Part shown: one piece after another, positions 23,117 through 33,700 of the stretch
How the letters are laid out: each line of letters opens with the position of its first letter
Numbering within the stretch: position 1 is the stretch's first letter
NCBI GenBank assembly: GCA_018902385.1
Contig: JABSSW010000072.1
Location: forward strand, 1-64,000
DNA: 64,000 nucleotides
Reading direction: 5' to 3'
From: Physcia stellaris
Taxonomy: Eukaryota > Ascomycota > Lecanoromycetes > Caliciales > Physciaceae
Made by a program: the position numbers and the translations under genes
The notes under the pieces: generated by a model
What the model was told of the DNA's origin: nothing
What the model saw: the letters and a program-made list of their open reading frames with translations, nothing else
Database searches by the model: none

Positions 23117-23509
23117 CGTCAATCAATCGGCTGGCGATGAAGTAGCGATGAATGTGTGGGCTGGGTATGATGGGAGAAGGATCAAAGAGGCAGGGAATTC
23201 CAGGACTCTCCAATGCCAGTCCCGGATGACCGCTAACTCCAAGCTAAGCGAATTACCAATATTTCATCCAGATCAGATAAGATGGCAGGCTGTTCTCCGT
23301 CCAATCTTTCGGTAATGGTCCCCAATACCTTATCGCTGACGCGGCAATATTACGGTGGCCAACGTCATTGATTTCAGCTAGTCTGTCACGGGATTAAGGC
23401 AAGCTTGCCCACCAGCCATCCTCTGCCTCTTCCATCTCCTGCCACTGAAAGATTCCATTGCACCTCTGTTCGTCATCCAAGCAACCTTGGCAAAATCATC
23501 GCTTGCAAG
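23117..23509. promoter_or_regulatory. Shared divergent promoter region
   Basis: The 393 bp between the starts of the Spo11-like gene (minus) and the chromodomain gene (plus) must hold both promoters. No clear TATA box or repeated operator stands out. The arrangement suggests co-expression but does not prove it. Confidence 0.5.
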
Positions 23510-25032
23510 ATGACTCGAACTACCTCCAGCTCCCAAAACCCAATGACCGGGATCACGCTTCCCGATAGGGTCAAGAGTAAGCGAGGCAAGAGGTTGCGAG
23601 CTCGTCATGCAGCCTCGACGACACCACGTCATCTGAAGCCATGGAGCGCACCAGTAAAGATGGTGAAGCAATCTTTCTTAGAGGACTATGACGGCGGTGA
23701 GGGATTGTCCACTGTCTACGAGCTCAAAAAGAGACGCGCACAGAGAGAGTGAAGCTGGAATGCCAGGGCAATTCAGCCGACTTCAGCATGTCCTTGACGC
23801 TCGAAAGACAGCATGTGGACAATGAGGAAACCCTGCTGTCCGTGAAGCTCCCCAACGATGACTATCGGATCGGCATTCGCCTTTTCGAGGTTGATCGACG
23901 TATTGAGGTGATCAAGACCTCGAGTTCCTCTAGGCAATCCAGAGAAGATTGCTCAGTCATCTATTTTGATGACTACAGGAATAACTTGAAGCAAGGCAAG
24001 GCCATGCTAAAGAGGCTTGCAAATGTACTAGGAGAGATGCCAAGCAGATGGTTTACTTACCGTAACTTCCTGCCAGTCGGCCAAAGGGCAGAGGTAGCTA
24101 CCACTGCCGATGCCGCTCCCCCTCCCTTTGTACACCATGTCAAGGGCGGCCTCACGTGGACCTTTACAGGCGCGTTGGCAAGCTTTGACTTCCAAAGGGC
24201 GCTCGGAAATCTGACGCTCGAGGATGTAGAGACTGACCCAGACAACCCCTTCAAGACCGCCAATCCGGCAGTCCAAGGTATGGTGACCAGAGGGAAAGCT
24301 CGAGAAATGGGCATTTTCGTTCCTGAAATCTCGCTTCCAACGAGCGATAGAAGATCTTGGCGACTTGAGCGCCGTCGCGTCGCCCGCCAAAAGAAGGCAG
24401 GGTGGATTGCTGACGAGACCCAAGGCGCTTGCTCGTCGGAGACCCTTCAGCGGTCCGACGCTGGTCCGTCGGAGACCCTTCAGTGGTCCGATGCTGGCCT
24501 ATCGGAGACCCTCCAGAGGTCCGAAGCTTCATCATATGGAGCGACGGAGACCCTTCAGCGGTCCGATATGGAAGATCTTGAAGCCATGGAGGCTCGCGAA
24601 TTGTCCCTTCCTGCAGTTGAGACAAAGTCCGCTGGCAAAAGGAAGGCGCGCAATGACAAGCCTGAACCTGAGTCTGAGACTGACGCTGGGGAGGGTGAGT
24701 ACCTCATTAGGAAGATCACCGACTATCGGGTGGATGAGGAGCGCGGAGAGCAGTACTTCGTCTTTTGGCAGAATTACCCCGACCACGAAGCCAGCTGGAA
24801 CGACGCCGCAGATACGTCTGAGGCAGCGATTAGGGACTTTAGGTCCAGTACCAAAGGCGCGAAGATCGTCAAGGACTATCGCACCAGTACGGCAGGTCAA
24901 GCAGCACTTGCAGCACATGAAGCTGCACAGGCCGCAGAAGCTGCGTCTTCTTCTCCGCCGGCGGTCGCACCAAAGGCCAAGGGGAAGAAGGGCAAGAAAG
25001 GCAAAGGGCGTAAGGGCAAAGGCAGAAAATAG
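23510..25032 (+). CDS. Chromodomain protein with ETLQRSD repeats
   Basis: Exon one is 23510-23696 and exon two 23744-25032; a 47-nt intron (GTGAGG...ACAG) restores the frame and gives 491 aa. The N-terminal ~300 residues are unrecognised. At about residues 290-330 four units with the core SETLQRSDAG follow in tandem (33-bp DNA repeats). Residues ~381-432 are a chromodomain: EYLIRKITDYRVDEERGEQ, then YFVFWQNYPDHEASWND with the aromatic positions expected for methyl-lysine binding. The tail is Lys/Gly-rich (KGKKGKKGKGRKGKGRK) and probably binds nucleic acid or acts as a nuclear signal. Likely nuclear and chromatin-bound. Chromodomains occur in host heterochromatin proteins and at the end of some retroelement integrases, but no integrase is present here. 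The small intron is inferred. Confidence 0.8.
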
Positions 25033-25764
25033 CTGTGTTAGCAATATATTACGTTCTCCCAACCGTCGTTGTGCATTGTGTCCAGAGTGAATATGTAATA
25101 GAAGTAGAATCGTGAGTGAGGCGGGAAGATCGGAACGTTGACCAACCTGACCACATCTGCGGAGTTCAACAACTCAACAAGCGCAGCAGAGATTCAGTCA
25201 CTGTAGGTTGTAAAGTTGTCCCAAAGCCCCCAAGGAAGAAATCTTAGACAAGGATAAATTCAATCAGAGTCGTTGCTGTTGCGTCGCATGAGCGGGAAAG
25301 CGCATAGAGGGATTGGCAATGATCCCAGCTTCCCGGTATCTTGCCGCACTCGTACATTAGTCCTGCACGACTACAATTAGCGTGTCTTAGAAGAAAAGTT
25401 TGTTGACACTACATGTCCTGCAAGATGAAAATGTCGTTGTTAGCAAAAATGAGACAGCACTTGGTGGAATCGAACCCCAGAGCAACGGGCAAAAAGTTCA
25501 AAGTAGCGAGACCGGTGTTTGGAGCCCGGGGGTTTCGATCCCCCTCAACGAATCAACGAAGAACCAATTCCAACTGGTAAAGCCCCTGCTACGGTCTCTT
25601 GATGTAATCCAGATGCGCCTAATTCAATAATATGTCATTCATTACTTTGGTAAGATTGTTCCCACGTCAAAGTACCTGCCAAAGGATATTACTCGAGAAG
25701 TGCGGGTTGGAGGAATATCACTGGATCAATGCGATATTTGCGCAAGGGACAGTTGTATCATGCC
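25033..25764. other. Intergenic; tRNA-like B-box pair, no gene
   Basis: About 730 bp with no convincing reading frame. At 25462-25550 there is a plus-strand hairpin-like GGGGGTTTCGATCCCCC, resembling a tRNA T-arm, and a minus-strand GGTTCGATTCC that fits the B-box exactly. Neither has a matching acceptor stem and A-box at the right distance, so I do not call a tRNA; a tRNA fossil is possible. Confidence 0.4.
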
Positions 25765-25970
25765 ATGCTCTGGTGTGGTGCTGTTTTTGCTTTTCGTCCA
25801 TCCCGTCACCGCCTACATGCTCAATGCAACAAGCCGTATACTCATACCTGGCACAAAGTGATCGAGTTTAAGAGGAGACATCATCTTCGAATTCCGTCCT
25901 GAGTCGGGTAATCGTAGGTCTATCAGGGAATATCATCAAAAAGACAAGTCACAAAGATTTAGAACCACTG
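25765..25970. repeat. Shared downstream module, copy 3
   Basis: Begins ATGCTCTGGTGTGGTGCT and continues to ATACCTGGCAC, ACATCATCTTC, GAGTCGGGTAATCGTAGG and TCTATC, in the same order and orientation as the copy at 18405. It lies 3' of the zinc-knuckle gene, beyond that gene's array. A run of 21 A (26020-26040) separates it from the array. Confidence 0.65.
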
Positions 25971-26040
25971 AGTACCAGGCCATGAGATTGTCTATAACAT
26001 AAGCTAGGTACAAAACGCCAAAAAAAAAAAAAAAAAAAAA

Positions 26041-26185
26041 CCTGGGCAGACTAGAGCCTCACAGGTAGCCCGGGCAGTCGAGAGCCTCACGGGTAAGCAG
26101 AGCAACCTGGGCAGTCGAGAGCCTCACAGGTACGTTCCACAGAGAAGATAGCTCGAGCTCGGGCAAACGAGAGCCTCACAAGCCG
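26041..26185. repeat. Array overlapping the zinc-knuckle gene stop codon
   Basis: Four irregular units of about 28-50 bp share CGGGCAG or TGGGCAG, then GAGAGCCTCAC or TAGAGCCTCAC. The last unit contains the stop codon of the minus-strand gene. The first unit has GCAGACTAGAGCC, nearly the same core as the array at 21307-21420. Confidence 0.8.
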
Positions 26186-27255
26186 AATTGTGCTTTCTCT
26201 TCTTCTTCGTTGAAGGAGACCTCATCGTGCAGCCATGAGTTGACAGCTCGCGGGAGGCTAAGCCCAGTCCGAGCGGCCAAACTCAAGAATCTCCAGATAT
26301 CCTCTGGAGATTGGACAAGATGACTTGCTGCGAATCGCATGTCCGCCTCATCGTCCACTACATCAACTCCCTCAGGAGCAGGGCCAGCCATCTGAAAAAT
26401 GTACTCTTCTTGCGCGTCATGAGTAGACAACGCAGAGAGACGCTCAGCCAATTCATTGATTGACTCTATGGTGACAGGGGCAGTGAGTCGAAGGATGGGT
26501 CGGGACGTCTCTTGGACATCTCCGTTCTTCCCCTCATCTTTCTTCTCCCCATCTCCCTTCTTACCGTCGTCAGGCTTTTCGCCCTCCTTCGGCTTCTCGC
26601 CTTCAGGCTTGTCGCCTTTAGGCTTGTCATCTTTGTCCTTCTTCTGAGGACGGCGGCGGTTGTTCTTCTTGGTGACCTTGTCACCGTCCTTTTTGACTGG
26701 CTCGAGGAGCGACGGCTTGCCGCCTTGCTTCCCCTTGCCTTTGGAAGAACCTTTGCCCTTTTGCCAGGGCTTGCCCTTGTTGGCGGCAGGGTTGTTCACG
26801 GTGGGCCCATGATAGACATTTTGGGTGCCTCCTATGATTATGGAAGCCCCAGGGTACCCGCCGACAGCTCCAGGGTTCATCGCCATCATGCCCATACCCA
26901 TAGCAAGATTGCCTGGCATGCCGGCAAAATTGCTGGACCCAAATTGCTGCAGCATGGGCATCATTTGCTGCATTGGTTGCATCTGCTGCCACTGCTGCTG
27001 CTGCTGCTGTCCTTGTTGCCAGATCGTGACCTCTTGCGGGGTCATGAACGGGCTGGGCTGGGGGCCTGTGGTGGTCAATTGTCCCACAAGACGACACATG
27101 CCCTTGTGTCGCTTTCCACAGGTCTGGCACAAAGGCCAGCACTCAACTTTGGGGTCGTGCGGCTTACCGCACACAGCACACTTGTCAAAACGGGGCTTTT
27201 TGCCGCCTCCGCCCTTGTCGCCGCTGCCCCCGTTGTTGGCCCCACTGGTATCCAT
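26176..27255 (-). CDS. CCHC zinc-knuckle, Gln/Met- and Lys/Gly-rich protein
   Basis: A single open frame of 359 aa starts at MDTSGANNGG. Residues ~25-55 hold two knuckle-like motifs, CAVCGKPHDPKVEC and CQTCGKRHKGMC (Cys-x2-Cys-x3-His-xn-Cys), of the kind that bind single-stranded nucleic acid. Then come a Gln/Met-rich segment, a Gly/Met-rich segment, and a long Lys/Asp/Gly/Pro low-complexity linker starting near KGKPWQKGKGSSKGKGK. The last ~110 residues are a folded-looking acidic domain ending in EEEEKAQFGL. I do not recognise the family. An RNA- or DNA-binding accessory protein is a fair guess. CCHC knuckles also occur in retroelement gag proteins, but this protein lacks other gag features. 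Its stop codon lies inside a tandem array, as for its neighbours. Confidence 0.7.
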   Translation of the reverse strand: MDTSGANNGGSGDKGGGGKKPRFDKCAVCGKPHDPKVECWPLCQTCGKRHKGMCRLVGQLTTTGPQPSPFMTPQEVTIWQQGQQQQQQWQQMQPMQQMMPMLQQFGSSNFAGMPGNLAMGMGMMAMNPGAVGGYPGASIIIGGTQNVYHGPTVNNPAANKGKPWQKGKGSSKGKGKQGGKPSLLEPVKKDGDKVTKKNNRRRPQKKDKDDKPKGDKPEGEKPKEGEKPDDGKKGDGEKKDEGKNGDVQETSRPILRLTAPVTIESINELAERLSALSTHDAQEEYIFQMAGPAPEGVDVVDDEADMRFAASHLVQSPEDIWRFLSLAARTGLSLPRAVNSWLHDEVSFNEEEEKAQFGL

Positions 27256-27355
27256 TGCAGTAGTACTCCTATAGATCTATTAGTTGACTGCTTTCTCACA
27301 AACTGTTCCGAATCCGAGCAAGACGAGGTTCCATGCACGGACACTCATTTGGGGC

Positions 27356-27570
27356 GAATGGCACGAAGAGTACACTGCAAGGGTAGGTCGCTCCAGACAA
27401 CTCTGAGAGCCGATACAGGAACCAGAGGCGGTCACTCGACTCGGATTGCATTCATGTCGTAGCGAGATGAAACAATGCCGACTCGAGTAACCTGGGGCTC
27501 GATGGGAGATAGGTACGCTCTGGTGTGAATGGCAAGAGGAATACTCGTACAATGCAAGGGTAGGTTGCTT
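27356..27570. repeat. Direct repeat pair upstream of the zinc-knuckle gene
   Basis: GAATGGCACGAAGAG...TGCAAGGGTAGGTCGCT (27356-27392) and GAATGGCAAGAGGAA...TGCAAGGGTAGGTTGCT (27527-27570) are direct copies about 170 bp apart. They flank the region where the promoter of the minus-strand gene should lie. Confidence 0.55.
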
Positions 27571-29569
27571 ACATTTTCTCTTCTTTCTCCTGACTTTGAT
27601 GCTACTTATTCTAGCGATCTATTGATGGATGTATATGAGAAGGTTGCTGTGAATACTTTCTTGCTACAGATGTAAAATGCAGAGGGAAGAAGAGGCCGAG
27701 AGAGGACGCGCCTTTATTCAGTGCGCCAAGCCTTGATATCGTCTCGCTTCAGCAGATCTTATCAGATGGGCGTATTCCCAGAACTTAGCCTTATTCCCTT
27801 CATCCATTTACTCCAGCTTACACAGACGCTACTCACCGAGGCTCAAGCATTTGTGGCATCACTCTAGCCTGTATGTCTTGTCATGCCTACTACTAGAGTC
27901 ATCCGCCAGCAGTCCATCAGCGAAGACGACATCATTCTCTCCGCGTCGGCTTATCCCGGTGGCCCTGCCTTTCTTTGGAGCCTGTCGCAGGCGCGTGGGT
28001 GAGTTCCTCGCCTGCGAAGAAGAAGAAGAAGAAGCAAGCATTCTATTCCTGCTATACTTCGATCTGACACTCTAACCTGTCCGCTCTAGGAAGCTCTTCC
28101 CAAATTCCCTGAGGTCAATCACCTACGACAATGGCCCGTTCCTTCCTACGCCTGCATGACTCCCACAAGCACTCGGCTCTTTTCCTTATCCTCTATAATC
28201 TCGCCTACCACCTTGTACTTTCGGAGCTCTTTCGCAGATACTCTACAAGAACCACACTGCCTCCGACAAGAAACACAGACACACCGAGTCACAGAACGGG
28301 TTTAGAGAGGATGAAGAGCACTGGGTCTGTCAGTAATACTTGGAGCTCTCTGGAATCCCTTCTCGCAGCCAGGACTTTGCATTCTCATACTGGTAGTCAG
28401 GACCTGAAAACAGGCTTGGTGTACTCTGCACCTCAGCACAGTTCGGTTACAGCAAGTTCAACCTAGAGACGCTGCTCTGCAGCCGACGCTGTCAGCGTCA
28501 TTACAGCCGCACCAGAAGATGTGTTTTTGCCAGGCAGGCACGTCACCTTCCTCAGCATTTGCGCTTTCCGAGCCCGACACTGTCTCAGTCTTGTATGGGG
28601 AATTATAGATCTTCAGCGGGTGTGTATTTCGCCTACAGATTGGGCAGACCACTAATGAGAAGCAGTGCTACGAGCGTCTGACGCTTATTGGCACACATCA
28701 TGTTCATGTCGGATGTCCCTTGCTACAGTCCTTCTCGCCTTCCAAAGGTTCCATAAGTCACCGAAACGGAAACCTACCGAGCCCCAAACACCAACGGTCG
28801 CTAGAATATACGCTAAGTTCCATGCAAATTACCAGTCAATGTCGAGGGAGTACGGAAGTACAACTAGGCGCATGGTTCACGATGTGTCCTCTCGCAGCAC
28901 CCCTCCCACGGTTCAAACTCTCGCTCTCCTTGCGCAGCGGTCCTTGCGACCGTACCGATTCGTGTGTCAGGAATTACATGGCTCAACACAGAGGTTGCGA
29001 TACGCATGTGTGAGCCTAGGAAGATATCTGCTCTGGATAATCCGGAGATGAGTGCTGGGAGAGTATGGAGATGGCGAGCGGTCCTTTCTATCCGTCGTCG
29101 CGAGGATCGATCGCTTCTCTAGCAGGCGAAACCCTCATGGTGGACTATTGGCTACCACTACTACGACGAAGTTGAGTTGCTTCAGTCAGGACGTCCTCCT
29201 GGTGTCACTGGATATTGTTCTAGTGGGAATTGCCTTAAGATATTGACGCTCGTGAGTATTCCGAGGCCCCTCTGATGATCGCTGGAGGGCAAGTGTTTCA
29301 CTTATCGAGTACATGCTGACCTGTTGACCCACTAGTACTGCCAACCAGTTTCTCCCATAACAATCCTGCATCTGCTTCCCCATCGGCACACCTTTCTCCC
29401 AGACACGCTCGTCCACATCAGCTCTAAGCGTCTTCTCCCTAAGACAAACCTAATCTATCTATACCAGGACTTTAGGTGGCTGGATCATGCGCACCAAGCG
29501 TCAGGCACAATTTCACCGCAAGGGTAATTAGCAAGATGGAAAGGTTACGGATCAAATCGTCAGAGTGTG
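27571..29569. other. No supported gene
   Basis: About 2 kb of short open frames with no domain, credible introns or repeats. A frame starting at 28131 has a hydrophobic N-terminal stretch, but nothing else supports it. Confidence 0.45.
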
Positions 29570-29965
29570 ACGAATGCTGCAAAGTTCGGTCTGCTAGGGA
29601 GGAGTGCTGATGCAGGGAAGATGGGGAACTGCTCGGTCGGACCTTCTGCTCCTCATGTCATAGGCGCCCGCCCATTGGTGTCGCTGCTCGATCCTCGTCC
29701 TTCCGAAGTCCTCGTATCCTACTCACCCGCACCGGAGGAATCGCTCTCATGTACATATCAACTCCACAGTCCGGACGCGCACACAAAGACGGTGGTACAG
29801 TTCAGCAGAGCCCATGTGGATATTATCGAGCTCACGGGGTGCTTTTCTTCCATATGCTGTGCTCGGCGGTCGGGTCAATCACCAAGAGTCTATCCAGAAA
29901 CCTTCAGGGGTATTAGCAAGCGCTAAATTAAATCTCAGGAATGTCACAGAGTCTAGGTCAAAGCT
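29570..29965. repeat. Diverged copy of the Ulp1-gene upstream flank
   Basis: Matches 15640-16060 in order: TCGGTCTGCT, GTGCTGATGCAGGGAAGA, CTTCTGCTCCTCATGTCATA, then GGTCAATCACCAA, AGTCTATCC, AAACCTTCAGGGGTATTAGC. No Ulp1 coding sequence follows it, so it is a stranded piece. Confidence 0.6.
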
Positions 29966-30529
29966 CTTCCTTTCCGACGATTCAAGCGCAGATCAAAGCC
30001 TTACCTCCAGGTGTTGACAAGGGTCGATCGGCCAAAGATAGTTGGCAACCACCAATAGACGAGATGCATCCAGTGGCCATGATCCGAGATCCTGAGGAAG
30101 AGCCTGAAAAAGCATTCAGGGACGATGCATTGAATAAGTTGATTCTGCCAGCGCAGTGTGTCTGAAGGTGTGGCTCTTTATTTCTAGGCAGTCAGTACCG
30201 CGCCCCCACAACTTATACAGATCCAAAAGCCATGGAAGCGTTTGCCAGAGGTTCACCGTTGATTGCAGAAGATCCCTCTCCCCTTGATATCGCGCCGTCG
30301 CATGTCCTTGCGTATCTGCCTGGTGGTCGCAATTGTCAATAGAAGCTCGGGGCTACACGATCAAATGAAGATCCACACTTTTGGAATGCTTGCGTCTTAG
30401 TTTGTTTCTGACCGGCGAAGTCTAATCCCAGACATGCACGTCCAAGGTGTTGATGGATCGGAACGGAACATCATTAGTCCGGTGTGCCGGCTGTTCTAGA
30501 TTTTTGGTGGCTTGATAGAACTTCCCACA
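29966..30529. other. Left flank of the LTR element, no gene
   Basis: No supported frame or repeat. The last five bases (30525-30529, CCACA) are the left copy of the target-site duplication of the LTR element. Confidence 0.5.
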
Positions 30530-30752
30530 AGAAAAGTGGCTCACTAGCACATCGTCAAAACGTACGAAATAGTATGATGTAATGCCTTCAAGGATAGTCT
30601 TATTGGATGCTAGGTATCTAGATGTAAGTATGTACAAACTGCATATCCCACATGATGTTTTATCAATGCCTCTATGTCATGCCAATAGGACCTAACCCTA
30701 TTGGTCCTAGTGTTTCGTTGCTCGGGCAATTTCGCACTCCTTCCCTCCAACA
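30530..30752 (-). repeat. 3' LTR of the element
   Basis: 223 bp, about 98 % identical to the copy at 35354-35576. The outer 5' end, read on the minus strand, is TGTTGG. The other end is CTTTTCT and not the usual CA. The immediately flanking CCACA is repeated on the far side of the element. Confidence 0.93.
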
Positions 30753-33700
30753 GCTCTCTTTCATAACAAGTTGTCGTCCCCGACAACATCTCGTTAAATC
30801 ATCTCCAAGCATGTAGCATAGATCCCCATACGCATAGCAATCTTGACATCGAATATTGGGCCAAATAGACCACGTTGTGTGCGTAAAGCAATGGGATTCG
30901 TGAAACAGATATCGGAGAATGCCGAAAACCCGCAGAAGTAGGGCTTTACCCTCGTCGCAATTGCACGATACCAAAAGACTGTTTTGCAGGCCCGAAATAC
31001 CGAAATCGTATGCTGACTCGTTAACCTCGAAATTGAACGTTTCTAATCCTTGCAAGCTGCCGGAGAACGAGGCCATTTTGTATGCGAAACAACCAAATAT
31101 CCCAGATGTATTGACTCTTATTGCCGTGCCCGAGAACGTGGCCATTTTGTGTGTGCATTCTGCGATTATATCGAGGATTCTAACCATTGTCGAAGTGCCA
31201 GAGAACAGGGCGATTTTGTATGTGGATTCTGCAAATATCCCAGCAACGGTTTGTTGACTTCTTGATTCGATATGCTTCGACTTTAATGATCTCTTAATCT
31301 TCACCTTCGGGCGTGCTTTGTAGTCAGTTTTGAGGTCAAATAACGTGATGTAATCGTATAGTGTCCACAGAATCATACACGGCATCGTGATGTACCGGAT
31401 CCAGGCCAAACAATAGGCCAACAGAGCGTGGTGTACAACAGGCTTCGTGATCGTAGACTTCGTAATCGTAGTATCGTCGGGCTTTGTTGTGAGATCTGAA
31501 ATTGTGTCCACGAAGCAGATATCCTGCTCTCCTTCATAACATGAAGTCGCATGATATACTTTTGCCATGGCTTCATTATCGTATTCTTCAATAAGCTCAG
31601 CGGAGCACGTCGAAGACTGCTCCCTTCCATAATCTGAAGTTGCATAATCAGCAGAGCACGTCGAAGACTGCTCCCTTCCATAATCTGAAGTCGCTTCGGT
31701 GACTTGCATTGTAACTGGCGGAGTAGGCGGCGAAGGCGATGAAGGCGAACGAGTGCTTGAATATGTGACTGAATCAGTTGTATAGGCCTCGAAGTCGATA
31801 TCAATGCTGAGGTCAAAAGCAGGAAGTGCAGGAAGTTCGTAGACGTAAATCGAATCTTTCTCCCATGTCTCCGTATTCTCGGTATGATGTACTGTCGGGT
31901 TTTTCGAAGATACAGCTATTTCAGTAACAGAATCAAAAGCTCCAGTAGCCAAACCATCCTTATTCGTGAGATTCTCAAGAGATAGCATATCCACTGCGGC
32001 CGGCATCTCGGTATCCTCAGAGCACGATGCGGACGAGTTTTTCGAAAATGTATGAAGAGTACGCTTAGAATCAAAAACCTCCTTTTCTGTAGTAGCGGCA
32101 TTCCAATTACTTGTTTCAGAAGCAAGAATCTTACCCTTCTTTGACTCGGTATCACTGATATCCACCATAGCTGCATTGATCTCTGGTAAATCGCACGGCA
32201 TTTGCTCCAAAACAGACAGAGACTCGTCAGCGATGCTGACTTTGGGTGATGACTTCTGAAAACTCGCAGAAACAACAGCCCATTTGCGAGACTCAGAAAC
32301 AAGAACTTCATCCATTGACTCGGTATCACTAGTATTCTCGATAGCTGCACTGATCTCGGAAAATTCGCGTGGCATTTCCTTCAAAGTAGGCGAAGACTCG
32401 TAGACGGTACTGGTTTCGAATGACGGCTTTTGCAAAATCGTAGATTCTGAAGCAGTAGACTTTGCGAATGACTCGATGTTCGTGACATCCACAGGTATAC
32501 TGATCTCTGGTCTTTCAGGCTGTGTTTGCTCCAGAAAAGGCGGAGACTCGTCAACAATGCTGGCTTCAGGTAACGACTTCTGTAAACTCATAGAAACAGA
32601 CCCATCCGGCGATTCTGAAGCAACAGACTTCCCAGGGGTATTCCTTATATCCTCATTACAGCTCTCTGATAAATTGCATGCAATTTCCTTTGGTACAGGC
32701 GGAGACTCGTAGACAGTACAGATTTCGAGAGACGGCCGAGCACGCCAATTCCGGGTAAGCCACGGTTTCGAGGTATGCGCAGTTGAAGATGTACGAGTGC
32801 TTGATACTGAGCATTTCTCTTGCATTTGATAGGGCCTTTGTTCCAAAACGGGCGGAGACTCGTTGGCAACACTGATTTCAGGTAACGTAGTAGACGCAGG
32901 CCATTTGCGAGGCCCAGAAGCATTAAGCTCGGTTGATTCGTCCCTTTCTGCGGGCTCCTCAGGTCGAATAGCTTGTTCATTGGAGACAGAATCACATATT
33001 GGCTCTGGGTGACTAGGTAATGTCATCACATTCTCCGAGATCGAGCTGTCAGGATGCGAAGTAGTCTGAGGTCCTTCAGGTATCCTACCCGAGGCCGAAA
33101 CGTTCGAATCCGAAGAGTTTCCATTGATGTGTGGCTGATTCAGCTTGCTTGCAGACACGGCATATGACGGACTTTTCAACTCTGAGGGCTGGGCGGTGGT
33201 TGTAGCAAAAACCTCGCACGGTTGACTGTCCTCCTTGACAATATACTGACTGTCCTTGGCTGTATTCTGGAACGTGCTTTCGGCTTTTTTATGTTGTGGT
33301 GAAACGGAACGATATCGCTCGATTCGATCAACAGGTATTGACTCCGGCTTTCGTGTATATGGTTCTGGTTGATTGTTCATAGCAAACTTCAATGCGGCTG
33401 CCATACCTTGTGTTTGCATAACGGTTGATAATTTCTTCTCGAATTCGTTTTCTAGTGCTTGCTTTTTGCTCGTTATGTAGCTTGATATTTGCTCAGCAGC
33501 TTCGTATGCTCCATAAAGATTCCATTCAGACGTGGCCAAATACCTGTTCGACGTGGCCAAATATTTGTAACGCATTTTGCATCGAAGTTGTCTATCATTC
33601 AATCCATTCACAAACTTCTCAATGACATGATCCAGCACGGTGATTTCTGACAGACTCAATATTGCGTCATCGTCGTCCTTTTCTTTATCCTGACCACCAA

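Noticed and set aside
25433-25555. tRNA gene
   Set aside because: The B-box fits, but the T-stem on that strand has mismatches, and no A-box and acceptor stem lie at a proper distance.
13748-27255. Starship-type element
   Set aside because: No DUF3435 tyrosine recombinase and no typical cargo or ends were found in the window.
26176-27255. Zinc-knuckle protein as retroelement gag
   Set aside because: It has CCHC motifs but no capsid-like region, no LTRs around it, and shares its 3' architecture with the neighbouring non-retroelement genes.
28131-28466. 111-codon frame with a hydrophobic start
   Set aside because: No homology-like pattern, and the hydrophobic stretch alone is not enough.
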